Shown: piece by piece, positions 16,071-23,502 of the stretch
Position numbering within the stretch: position 1 is the stretch's first letter
Layout of the letters: each line of letters starts with the position of its first letter
Assembly (NCBI GenBank): GCA_947473305.1
Contig: CANJCB010000036.1
Span: 1-42,063, forward strand
Direction: 5' to 3'
Source of the DNA: Rhodospirillales bacterium
GTDB lineage: Bacteria; Pseudomonadota; Alphaproteobacteria; ATCC43930; CGMCC-115725
Length of the DNA stretch: 42,063 bases
Translations under genes and position numbers: made by a program
Notes under the pieces: generated by a model
Databases searched by the model: none
The model's input: the letters and a program-made list of their open reading frames with translations, nothing else
What the model was told of the DNA's origin: nothing

Positions 16071-16733
16071 ATGTACGATTGGGACTTCAGTATCTTGTGG
16101 CAGTTCCGCTGGCTACTCCTGGTGGGGCTCGGCGTCACTCTGCTCTTCACCCTCGCCACCAGTCTCTTAGGTCTCCTGATCGGCACGGTGGTGGCCCTCT
16201 TGAGGCTCATCCCGTCCTGGTTCACCACGGCGCCGCTGCTCGCCTATGTCGGGCTTTTCCGCTGCACGCCGGTGCTGGTTCAGTTGATCTGGTTCTATTA
16301 CGCGCTGCCGGGGCTTACAGGGATCATGCTGACGCCCTCGCTTGCGGCGGGACTGGCGCTTTCGCTCTATGGTGGAGCTTTCTTTGCCGAGATCATCCGG
16401 GGCGGCATTGTCTCTATCGAGCCCGGGCAATGGGACGGCGCCCGGGCGCTGGGCATGCGGCGGCACGAGATGATGCGGCGGATCATCCTGCCGCAGGCGA
16501 TCACCCGGATGCTGCCGGCGCTCGCCAACCAGGGCGTACTCCAGCTTAAGAACACATCGCTCGCCTCGGCCGTCGCCGTGCCGGATCTCCTCTACCAGAG
16601 CCAGATCATCACGGCGGAAACCTATCGGCCGCTGGAGGTCTATACGGCGGTGGCGATCATCTATCTCGTTGTGCTCTTCCCCCTGACCCTGGCGGTACAC
16701 GGCCTCGAAGTCTGGCTTGGGAGGGACCGCTGA
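16071..16733 (+). CDS. Amino-acid ABC transporter permease, HisM/GlnP family
   Basis: A 220-residue inner-membrane protein. ATG 16071 (MYDWDFSILWQFRW) has GCAGAGG upstream. In-frame ATGs at 16044 and 16053 would add up to nine non-conserved residues. The family core is clear: LFRCTPVLVQLIWFYYALP, then SLYGGAFFAEIIRGGIVSI and the EAA loop GARALGMRRHEMMRRIILPQ, ending with the polar-amino-acid permease motif LKNTSLASAVAVPDLLY. Only one permease is encoded, so a homodimer is likely. It overlaps the ATPase gene by one base. Confidence 0.92.
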   Translation: MYDWDFSILWQFRWLLLVGLGVTLLFTLATSLLGLLIGTVVALLRLIPSWFTTAPLLAYVGLFRCTPVLVQLIWFYYALPGLTGIMLTPSLAAGLALSLYGGAFFAEIIRGGIVSIEPGQWDGARALGMRRHEMMRRIILPQAITRMLPALANQGVLQLKNTSLASAVAVPDLLYQSQIITAETYRPLEVYTAVAIIYLVVLFPLTLAVHGLEVWLGRDR

Positions 16734-17521
16734 TGTCAGGGCATGAGGGCGGCCGAACCATGGTTGAGGTCAAGGACCTCAAACTCTCCTATGGCGAGAA
16801 TCAGATCCTGAGAGGCGTCTCGCTCACGGTGCCCGAGGGCGGCATCTTGGCGATCATCGGGCCGAGCGGATCGGGCAAATCCACCCTGCTGCGCTGCATC
16901 AACCTGCTGGCCCGGCCCTCTGCGGGCAGTGTCCGCGTCGGATCCGAGGCCGTGACCTTCGACGGCTCGAAGCGGCGGATCCTGCCGGATCGCGCGCTGG
17001 CCGCCTTCCGCAGCAACACCGGCATGGTGTTCCAGCATTTCAATCTCTTCCCCCATATGACGGCCCTGGAAAACGTCATGGAGGGGCCGGTGACGGTGCG
17101 CAAGCGTCCGCGCGCCGAGGCTGAGGCGGCTGCCCGCGCGCTCCTCGCCAAGGTCGGACTTTCCGACAAGGCCGACGCCTATCCGGGAAAGCTCTCGGGC
17201 GGGCAGAAGCAGCGGGTGGCCATCGCCCGCGCCTTGGCCATCGAGCCCTCGGTCATGATGTTCGACGAGGCGACCTCGGCGCTCGATCCCGAACTCGTCG
17301 GCGAGGTCCTCGCGGTGATCCGCCAGCTCTCTAACGAAGGCATGACCATGCTGATCGTGACCCACGAGATGGCCTTCGCCCGGCAGATCGCCGACCGGAT
17401 CATCTTCATGCGCGACGGCCTCATCGTCGAGGAAGGCCCGGCGCAGAGCCTGATCGACAATCCGGTCGAGGAATCGACGCGCAGTTTCCTCGCCCATTTC
17501 AAGGGAGCCGGCCTCACATGA
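16733..17521 (+). CDS. Amino-acid ABC transporter ATP-binding protein, GlnQ/HisP family
   Basis: A 262-residue ATPase of the polar-amino-acid uptake class. Walker A GPSGSGKST is near residues 43-51. The family insert GMVFQHFNLFPHMTALENVM and the signature KLSGGQKQRVAIARAL follow, then Walker B with FDEATSALDPELVGEVL and the H-loop TVTHEM-like segment (seen as LIVTHEMAFAR). ATG 16733 overlaps the permease stop (TGATG). ATG 16760 is an alternative nine codons in. Its 3' end overlaps the next gene by four bases (ATGA), so translation of permease, ATPase and racemase-like protein is coupled. Confidence 0.93.
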   Translation: MSGHEGGRTMVEVKDLKLSYGENQILRGVSLTVPEGGILAIIGPSGSGKSTLLRCINLLARPSAGSVRVGSEAVTFDGSKRRILPDRALAAFRSNTGMVFQHFNLFPHMTALENVMEGPVTVRKRPRAEAEAAARALLAKVGLSDKADAYPGKLSGGQKQRVAIARALAIEPSVMMFDEATSALDPELVGEVLAVIRQLSNEGMTMLIVTHEMAFARQIADRIIFMRDGLIVEEGPAQSLIDNPVEESTRSFLAHFKGAGLT

Positions 17522-18231
17522 CGCCACGCCGCAAGACCGTTCATGGGGTAAGCATCGGGATCCTGATGCTCGACACCGGCTTCGAGCGACTGCCGGGCGA
17601 TATCGGCTATGCGCCGACCTGGCCCTTCCCGGTCCATTACCGCATCGTCAAGGGCGCGACCGGCGTGCGGCTCCTCTCCCAGGGTGGCGGCGGGTTGTTG
17701 GATCACTTCGTCGAGGCGGCGAACGATCTGGTGGAGATGGGCGTCGACGGGATCGCCACGAGTTGCGGTTTCCTGGCGCTTTTCCACAAGGAGTTGACGG
17801 CGCGCTGCCCGGTTCCCGTAGCGACCTCAAGCCTTCTGCAGATCCCCTTCGTGCAGTCGATGCTGCCGGCCGGCAAGCGGATCGGCGTGCTGACCGCTGA
17901 CAGCGACGCGCTGACGGCCGATCATTTCCGCGCGGTCGGCTGTCCCACGGACCTGCCGGTCGTCGGCGTGCCGCCCACGGGCGTCTTCCGGAAGGATTTC
18001 CGCTCGCCCTCGCTTAAGGTCGATCCCAAGGCGCAGGAAGAGGAAGTTTTGGGAATGGCGGCCCGGCTTTTGGGAGAAAACCGGGATATCGGCGCCATCG
18101 TGCTGGAATGCACGAATCTCGCGCCCTATTCCGCGAGCATCGCGGAAACCTTCCAGATTCCGGTCTTCGACGTAGTCACGCTGGTCAATTGGCTCCATGC
18201 TGGCTTGCGGCCGACGCGCTACCAACGATAA
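17518..18231 (+). CDS. Asp/Glu/hydantoin racemase-superfamily protein
   Basis: A 237-residue two-domain protein. The two catalytic cysteines of the superfamily are present: Cys83 in GIATSCGFLALF and Cys198 in VLECTNLAPY, so racemase or epimerase chemistry is possible. The N-terminus (GVSIGILMLDTGFERLPGDI, then TWPFPVHYRIVKGA) is the pattern of the uncharacterised aspartate/glutamate racemase group rather than MurI. It sits inside an amino-acid transporter operon, before the binding protein and a flavin dehydrogenase. That suggests it adjusts the stereochemistry of an imported amino acid (inference). Confidence 0.82.
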   Translation: MTPRRKTVHGVSIGILMLDTGFERLPGDIGYAPTWPFPVHYRIVKGATGVRLLSQGGGGLLDHFVEAANDLVEMGVDGIATSCGFLALFHKELTARCPVPVATSSLLQIPFVQSMLPAGKRIGVLTADSDALTADHFRAVGCPTDLPVVGVPPTGVFRKDFRSPSLKVDPKAQEEEVLGMAARLLGENRDIGAIVLECTNLAPYSASIAETFQIPVFDVVTLVNWLHAGLRPTRYQR

Positions 18232-18269
18232 CCAAGGCTCGGCACAGAAACTTTTCAAGGAGGTCAAAG

Positions 18270-19109
18270 ATGGTTGCAAGACGAGAATTGCTGATCGGTG
18301 CGGGCGCGCTCGCGGGTGCGGCCACCCTGGTGGCCCAGGCGCGGGAGGCAGCCGCCCAATCCACCGACGGTTCGACCATGGACCGAGTCACCTCGACCAA
18401 GACGCTGCGGATCTCGGCCATCGTCGGCGCGGAACCCTATTTCAAGAAGAACCTCGGCGACGGAACCTGGAGCGGCGTTGGCGTCGAGATGGCCAAGAGC
18501 ATCGCCGACCCCCTGGGCGCCAAGGTCGAATATGTCGAGACGACCTATGCCAATTCCATCCTGGACCTGAAGTCGGGCCGGATCGATCTGGTGTTCAGCC
18601 TCAATCCGACCGCCGAGCGGGCGCTGTCGATCGACTTCACCCATCCCTATTACCTCCATCCCTATTGTTTCCTGGGGAAGGATTTCAAGGCGACGACCTG
18701 GGCCGATGCCAATAAGCCCACCGTGCGGCTTTGTGCCTCCAACGGCACCCTGCCCGACGCCCTGGTGAAGCGCTATGCGCCCAATGCCCAGGTCATCGTG
18801 ACGAAGACCATCGACGAGGGCGTGCTGGCGGTCCAGACCGGCCGGGCCGATGCCATCATCACGGCGGCGCTCCAGGCGCTCGCCATCAAGGTCAAGAACG
18901 CGCAGTTCCAGTCGATCACGGTGCCGACCGGCCCCCGCATCGCGCTGCCCACCTGCCTCGGCGTCCGTGTCGAGACGAGCCCGCGCTGGACCAATTATCT
19001 CAACGCCTGGATCGACTACAACCGTGCCAGCGGCCAGATCATGGATTGGATCACCGCGGAACTGGCCAAGGGCGGCATCCGCCGGGAAGACATACCGCAG
19101 GACGCCTGA
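18270..19109 (+). CDS. Amino-acid ABC transporter substrate-binding protein (family 3)
   Basis: A 279-residue periplasmic protein. ATG 18270 has AAGGAGG at 18258-18264. The longer in-frame reading from 18108 lies within the racemase-like gene. The leader has RRELLIGAGALAGAATLVAQ, Tat-like, with cleavage near EAAAQS. The mature chain shows the family-3 pattern LRISAIVGAEPYF, then VEMAKSIADPLGAKVEYVET, ILDLKSGRIDLVFS and DFTHPYYLHPY. This is the specificity component for the permease and ATPase just upstream. The ligand is presumably an amino acid or a related amine. Confidence 0.92.
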   Translation: MVARRELLIGAGALAGAATLVAQAREAAAQSTDGSTMDRVTSTKTLRISAIVGAEPYFKKNLGDGTWSGVGVEMAKSIADPLGAKVEYVETTYANSILDLKSGRIDLVFSLNPTAERALSIDFTHPYYLHPYCFLGKDFKATTWADANKPTVRLCASNGTLPDALVKRYAPNAQVIVTKTIDEGVLAVQTGRADAIITAALQALAIKVKNAQFQSITVPTGPRIALPTCLGVRVETSPRWTNYLNAWIDYNRASGQIMDWITAELAKGGIRREDIPQDA

Positions 19110-19120
19110 TCCCGTCAGCG

Positions 19121-20236
19121 ATGCGGAGGGATTACGATGTCGCGGTGGTCGGCGCCGGACTGGTCGGCGCCGCCATCGCCTATGGCCTGGCGAAGGACGG
19201 CAGGCGCGTCTGTCTCCTTGACGAAGGCGACATCGCGCTCCGCGCCTCGCGGGCGAATTTCGCCCTCGTCTGGGTGCAGACCAAAGGGCACGGCTATCCG
19301 CCCTACGCCATCCTGACGCATCGCTCCGCCAGTCTCTGGTCCAGCTTCGCCCAGGAGGTCGAAGCGGAGACCGGGGTCGACCTGGGTTTCCAGCAGCCCG
19401 GCGGCTTCACCTTCGCCCTCTCGGAGGAGGAGCTGGAGGGCCGCCGCCGCATCCTCGACGAGGTTCAGGCGCAGCCGGGCGTGCCCGATCTCGGCTCCCG
19501 GATCGTGCTGCGCAACGAACTGATAAGCCTCATCCCCGAGGCCGGTCCAGAGGTGGTGGGCGCGAGCTATTGCGCCAAGGACGGCCACTGCAACTCGCCG
19601 CGCCTGCTGCTTGCCCTTCATCGTGGGTTCGGGATGCGGGGCGGCGATCTTCTGACCAATCGCACGGTAGAGACGATCACCGCAGGCCGCGACGGCTTCA
19701 GCATCCTCGGCGAGGGCGAGGAAATCCAAGCCGGAAAGATCGTCCTGGCCGCCGGGCTTGGGAATATCCGGCTGGCGCCCATGGTGGGGCTCGACGCCCC
19801 GCTCCAACCGCTCAAAGGCCAGCTTATCGTGACCGAGAAGGTCAGGCCCTTCCTGCACTACCCCTTGGTGAACCTCCGCCAGACGGACGAGGGCGGGGTG
19901 ATGATCGGCTCCTCGATGGAGGACATGGGCTTCGACACCTCGAGCGTCGTGCCCGTCGTCGCGAATATGGCCAAGCGCGCGATCCGGCTTTTCCCCCTGC
20001 TCGCCGAGGCGAATATCGTGCGGAGCTGGGCGGGGCTCCGGATCATGACGCCGGATGGCTTTCCGCTTTACGAGCAATCCCAGGAAGCACCCGGGGCCTT
20101 CCTCTGCAATTGCCACAGCGGCGTGACCCTCGCCGCAGCTCATGCGGGCGATCTTGCCCAGGCCATCGGACGGGGCAATCTGGATGGTTTCGGTGCCTTC
20201 AGCGGGGAGAGGCTCCGTGTTCAAGCGGCTCAGTGA
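19121..20236 (+). CDS. FAD-dependent amine/amino-acid dehydrogenase catalytic subunit (HcnC/DadA-like)
   Basis: A 371-residue DAO-fold flavoprotein. The dinucleotide-binding motif VVGAGLVGAAIAYGL places GxGxxG at residues 10-15 with Glu35 closing the ribose site. The C-terminal FAD block RSWAGLRIMTPDGFPLYE and the CNCHSGVTLAAAHAG segment fit the glycine/D-amino-acid oxidase family. ATG 19121 begins 11 bases after the binding-protein stop. The two genes that follow encode the iron-sulfur and FAD/NAD-fold subunits, so this is the substrate-oxidising subunit of a three-component enzyme like HcnABC, opine oxidase or D-hydroxyproline dehydrogenase. It oxidises a C-N bond to an imine. The exact substrate is unknown. 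Confidence 0.88.
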   Translation: MRRDYDVAVVGAGLVGAAIAYGLAKDGRRVCLLDEGDIALRASRANFALVWVQTKGHGYPPYAILTHRSASLWSSFAQEVEAETGVDLGFQQPGGFTFALSEEELEGRRRILDEVQAQPGVPDLGSRIVLRNELISLIPEAGPEVVGASYCAKDGHCNSPRLLLALHRGFGMRGGDLLTNRTVETITAGRDGFSILGEGEEIQAGKIVLAAGLGNIRLAPMVGLDAPLQPLKGQLIVTEKVRPFLHYPLVNLRQTDEGGVMIGSSMEDMGFDTSSVVPVVANMAKRAIRLFPLLAEANIVRSWAGLRIMTPDGFPLYEQSQEAPGAFLCNCHSGVTLAAAHAGDLAQAIGRGNLDGFGAFSGERLRVQAAQ

Positions 20237-20513
20237 AGCTTCGGGCCGCGTCCTTAGCTTCACCTTCGACGGCCAGCCGCTGGAGGGCCGCGAGGGCGAC
20301 AGTCTCGCGGCGGCGTTGCTGGCCGGCGGGGTCGGAGTTTTCCGCACCACCGTCCCCTCGGATGCGTCGCGCGGCCCCTATTGCCTGATGGGCGTCTGCT
20401 TCGACTGCCTCGTCGAGGTGGATGGCGTGGCGAACCGCCAGGCCTGCATGATCCCGCTGCGCGAAGGGATGTGTGTCACGCCCCAGCGACGGGCAAGGCA
20501 GCTTGGGGAATGA
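20217..20513 (+). CDS. [2Fe-2S] small subunit of the three-component dehydrogenase (HcnA-like)
   Basis: A 98-residue ferredoxin-like protein. GTG 20217 has GGGGAGAGG just upstream and lies 20 bases inside the end of the previous gene. The ligands are Cys56-x4-Cys61-x2-Cys64-x12-Cys77 within YCLMGVCFDCLVEVDG, the plant-type cluster found in HcnA and in the small subunits of opine oxidases. It carries electrons between the flavin subunits. Its 3' end overlaps the next start (ATGA). The signature is diagnostic despite the small size. Confidence 0.9.
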   Translation: MFKRLSEASGRVLSFTFDGQPLEGREGDSLAAALLAGGVGVFRTTVPSDASRGPYCLMGVCFDCLVEVDGVANRQACMIPLREGMCVTPQRRARQLGE

Positions 20514-21916
20514 GGCGCCTCGGCGCGGTCGATGAGCTTGCGGCGACCTATGACCTGGCGATCGTCGGTGCCGGCCCTGCGGGCCTTTCCGCCGCCGTCA
20601 CGGCTGGGCAATTCGGCCTCTCGGTGCTGCTGGTGGACGAGAAGACCGCACCGGGCGGTCAGATCTATCATGGCATCGCTGCGAGCCCCTTGAAGCGGGG
20701 TTCCATCCTTGGCCCCGACTATTGGTCGGGTGCGGCGCTGGTCGAAGGCTTCGCCGCCGCTGATGTGGATTATCTCGCGGGCGCCATGGTCTGGCAGCTC
20801 GACCAGGACCGCCATCTCTATATCGGCGCGGACGGCAAGAGCCGACGCATCGCGGCGCAGGCCGTCATCCTCGCGACCGGCGCGCAGGAACGGCCCTTTC
20901 CCATCGAGGGATGGACGCGGCCCGGCGTCATGGGCGTTGGAGCGGCCCAGATGCTGCTGAAGTCCTCGGGCCTGATCGCCGAGGGTCGCGTGGTGCTGGT
21001 GGGCGCCGGCCCGCTGCTCTGGCTTTTCGCTGCGCAGATGATCGCGGCCGGCAGCCCTCCATCGGCGATCCTGAGCACCGCCGCCACGCCTTCGCTTGGG
21101 CGTCTCATCCCGCTGCTGCCCTCGTTTTTGGCCTCGGCCTATGCCCGCAAGGGCCTTTCTTTGGTGCAGCGGGTGAGGCGTGCCTCCCGCCTCGTTTCGT
21201 CCGTGACCGATCTCAGGATCGAGACGGGCGAAAGCGGCCTCAAAATCGCCTATCGCGCGGGCGGGCAGGCGGAGCGGATCTTTGAGGCGGAGCATGTCCT
21301 GCTCCATCAGGGCGTCGTGCCCAATCTCAACCTAATCCGTTCCGCGGGCTGCACGATCGCCTGGGATGACGCCCAGGCCTGCTGGCATCCCATTGCCGAC
21401 GACTGGGGCGCATCGAGCGTCGAGGGCATCGCTGTTGCGGGCGACGGCGCTGGCATCCAGGGCGCCGAGACGGCGGCCCGGCGCGGGCGGCTTGCGGCGC
21501 TCGATGCGGCTTGCCGCCTGGGCCGGATCGACGGTGCGGCAAGGGACCGCGCGGGGGCCGAAGACATCGCAGCGATAGGGAAAGACGCCAAGGCGCGGCG
21601 TCTTCTCGACGTGCTTTATCGTCCGACAGCGGCGTTCCGCATGGGCTCGCCGAAAGCGCTCGTCTGCCGCTGCGAAGAGGTCACCGGCGAGCGCATACGC
21701 CAGGTCGTGCGCGAGACGAAAGCTGTCGGTCCCAATCAACTCAAGACCTATCTGCGCTGTGGGATGGGGCCTTGCCAGGGCCGCTTCTGCGCGCTCACGG
21801 TCAACGAGATCATCGCTGAGGAACGTGGTATCTCCCCCGGTAAGATCGAACCCATGCGTGTCCGGCCGCCCATCAAGCCGATCACCGTGGCGGAATTTGC
21901 GGCCCTCGACCTCTAA
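20510..21916 (+). CDS. FAD/NAD(P)-fold large subunit with C-terminal iron-sulfur domain (HcnB/OoxA-like)
   Basis: A 468-residue pyridine-nucleotide-disulfide-oxidoreductase-fold protein. ATG 20510 overlaps the HcnA-like stop (ATGA). The in-frame reading from 20381 is out-of-gene extension. The N-terminal FAD motif IVGAGPAGLSAAV is at residues 18-30, then a second nucleotide motif VVLVGAGPLLWLFAAQMIAA near 161-180. The C-terminal BFD-like [2Fe-2S] domain has Cys386-x-Cys388 and Cys417-x4-Cys422 (RCGMGPCQGRFC). This domain order is that of HcnB and the alpha subunits of nopaline/octopine oxidase and hetero-oligomeric proline or hydroxyproline dehydrogenases. Confidence 0.9.
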   Translation: MRRLGAVDELAATYDLAIVGAGPAGLSAAVTAGQFGLSVLLVDEKTAPGGQIYHGIAASPLKRGSILGPDYWSGAALVEGFAAADVDYLAGAMVWQLDQDRHLYIGADGKSRRIAAQAVILATGAQERPFPIEGWTRPGVMGVGAAQMLLKSSGLIAEGRVVLVGAGPLLWLFAAQMIAAGSPPSAILSTAATPSLGRLIPLLPSFLASAYARKGLSLVQRVRRASRLVSSVTDLRIETGESGLKIAYRAGGQAERIFEAEHVLLHQGVVPNLNLIRSAGCTIAWDDAQACWHPIADDWGASSVEGIAVAGDGAGIQGAETAARRGRLAALDAACRLGRIDGAARDRAGAEDIAAIGKDAKARRLLDVLYRPTAAFRMGSPKALVCRCEEVTGERIRQVVRETKAVGPNQLKTYLRCGMGPCQGRFCALTVNEIIAEERGISPGKIEPMRVRPPIKPITVAEFAALDL

Positions 21917-21949
21917 TGACGAGCGACAAGCGAAAGGCGGGATGAAACG

Positions 21950-22723
21950 ATGCCCATAAGAGTAGGCATTCTGGGCTTTACCGGAAAAATCGGCGCGCTC
22001 TGCGTCGGGCTCTGCGACGGCAAGGATCTGGTCTTCGCGGGCGGCGTGATGCGTCCCGGCTCGGCGAAGAGCCTGCCACCCGGGGCCACCATCCATGCGG
22101 ATGTCGCAAGCCTCGCCAAGGCCTCGGACGTGGTCGTCGATTTCACCCATGGCAGCCAGGTAGAGGCCCATGCCAAGGCCCTGGCCTCGGGCCCGGCGGC
22201 TTGGGTTGTCGGAACCTCCGGCGTTTCCGAGGAAGGCCGCGCCGCGATCAAGGCGGCGTCCCAGAAGATCCCGGTGGTCTTCGCCGCCAATTTCTCCCTG
22301 GGCATGAACGTCATGCTCGCGCTTGCAGAACGGCTTGGCAGCGCGCTTCCCGCCGAGAGTTACGACGCCGAGATCATCGACATCTTCCATCGCCTCAAAG
22401 TCGATGCGCCCTCTGGCACCGCCGAGGAGATCGCCCGCGCCGTGATGCGCGGCCGGGGCGAGACGGCGGAATGGGAAATCGGCCGAAGCGGGCATAGTCC
22501 CCGGAAACCTGGAGCCATCGGCTTCTCCTCGCTGCGGGGCGGTGCGGTCGCGGGGGAAAATACCCTCATGATGACGAGCCGGGCCGAGCAGACGGTGCTG
22601 ACCCACAAGGTCGGCAACCCCCGGGTCTATGCCAAGGGGGCAATGCAGGCGGTGCGCTGGGTCCAGGGTCGCAAGCCCGGCCTCTATTCCATGAAAAACG
22701 TCGTCGCGGGAGACGCACAATGA
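21950..22723 (+). CDS. DapB-like (4-hydroxy-tetrahydrodipicolinate reductase family) protein, copy A
   Basis: A 257-residue protein with the full DapB fold pattern: a glycine-rich nucleotide loop GILGFTGKIG, VVDFTHGSQV, VVGTSGVSEEG, FAANFSLGMNVML (111-123), KVDAPSGTAEEI and the C-terminal GIGF-like and AVRWVQGRKPGLYSM segments. At the catalytic site E. coli DapB has His159-His160-x-x-Lys163. Here the run is Phe146-His147-Arg148-Leu149-Lys150, so the proposed acid His159 is lost while Lys and the SGT anion-binding loop remain. It is unlikely to be the lysine-pathway enzyme. Context points to a catabolic imine or enamine reductase, or a sensor of that ligand (inference). It overlaps copy B by four bases. 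Confidence 0.82.
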   Translation: MPIRVGILGFTGKIGALCVGLCDGKDLVFAGGVMRPGSAKSLPPGATIHADVASLAKASDVVVDFTHGSQVEAHAKALASGPAAWVVGTSGVSEEGRAAIKAASQKIPVVFAANFSLGMNVMLALAERLGSALPAESYDAEIIDIFHRLKVDAPSGTAEEIARAVMRGRGETAEWEIGRSGHSPRKPGAIGFSSLRGGAVAGENTLMMTSRAEQTVLTHKVGNPRVYAKGAMQAVRWVQGRKPGLYSMKNVVAGDAQ

Positions 22724-23502
22724 GCCTTCGGATCGGCATCGCGGGCATCACCGGCCAGGTCGGCCGCCTGCTCATCGACGAGATCGGCCGGGCGGGCGCC
22801 ACGCTCTCGGGCGGCACCATCAGGCCCGCCTCCAGCAAATCCGTGCCGCCGGGCATCGCGACCTTTACGGACCTCGAAGAACTGGCGGCGGTCTCGGACG
22901 TGGTGATTGATTTCACCCATGCCGATGTGGTGATCCCCAATGCCCGCGCCCTGACGGCCAAAAAGACCGCCTGGGTCATCGGCACCTCGGGCCTCACCGC
23001 GGCGGACGAGGCGGCGATGCAGGCGGCTGCCAAGACGATCCCGGTCCTCTATGCGCCGAGCTTCGCGCCCACGGCCGTGTTGACACCGGAACTGGTAACG
23101 ACCCTCGCCAGCAGCTTGCCCACCGCCGACTACGACGTGGAGATCCTGGAGACCCACCACAAGCACAAGGTGGACGCGCCTTCGGGCGTTGCCATCGCGG
23201 TCGGCAAGCATATTGCCAAGGCGCGCGGGCAGGTCTTCGACGAGGTGGCGGTGCTGGGCCGGTCGGGCAATGTCGGCCCACGGAAGCCCGGCGCCATCGG
23301 CTTCGGCGCGATCCGCGCGGGCGAGATCGTGGGGGAGACTTCGGTCTTCTTTCTCAGCGACGACGAGCAGATCGTCTTGACCCGACGCGTGCTGGACCGT
23401 TCCGTCTACTCGGCGGGCTCGGTCTTCGCGGCGCGGTGGCTCGCGAAGAAGCCGCCGGGCTTCTATTCGATGAAGGACGTGCTGCAGGGGCGGGAGCGCT
23501 AG
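22720..23502 (+). CDS. DapB-like protein, copy B (tandem paralogue)
   Basis: A 260-residue paralogue that aligns without gaps to copy A over at least the first 160 residues. It keeps the catalytic run ETHHKHKVDAPSG (His146, His147, Lys150) but has Val157 where DapB has the substrate-binding Thr170, and the loop that reads AANFS in copy A and in E. coli is APSFA here (112-116). So each copy deviates where the other is canonical. ATG 22720 overlaps the stop of copy A (ATGA), implying coupled, near-equimolar synthesis. The gene ends on a CTAG shared with the stop of the convergent gene. Confidence 0.82.
   Translation: MSLRIGIAGITGQVGRLLIDEIGRAGATLSGGTIRPASSKSVPPGIATFTDLEELAAVSDVVIDFTHADVVIPNARALTAKKTAWVIGTSGLTAADEAAMQAAAKTIPVLYAPSFAPTAVLTPELVTTLASSLPTADYDVEILETHHKHKVDAPSGVAIAVGKHIAKARGQVFDEVAVLGRSGNVGPRKPGAIGFGAIRAGEIVGETSVFFLSDDEQIVLTRRVLDRSVYSAGSVFAARWLAKKPPGFYSMKDVLQGRER

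Noticed and set aside
15902-16549. A 215-residue plus-strand open frame overlapping the amino-acid permease
   Set aside because: Most of it is the permease gene read out of frame, and its first ~50 codons in the intergenic gap have no similarity I recognise or good ribosome site.
21950-23502. Treating the DapB-like genes as ordinary lysine-biosynthesis dapB
   Set aside because: Tandem copies, active-site changes and their place in a catabolic transport operon argue against a housekeeping role, although it is not excluded without the rest of the genome.
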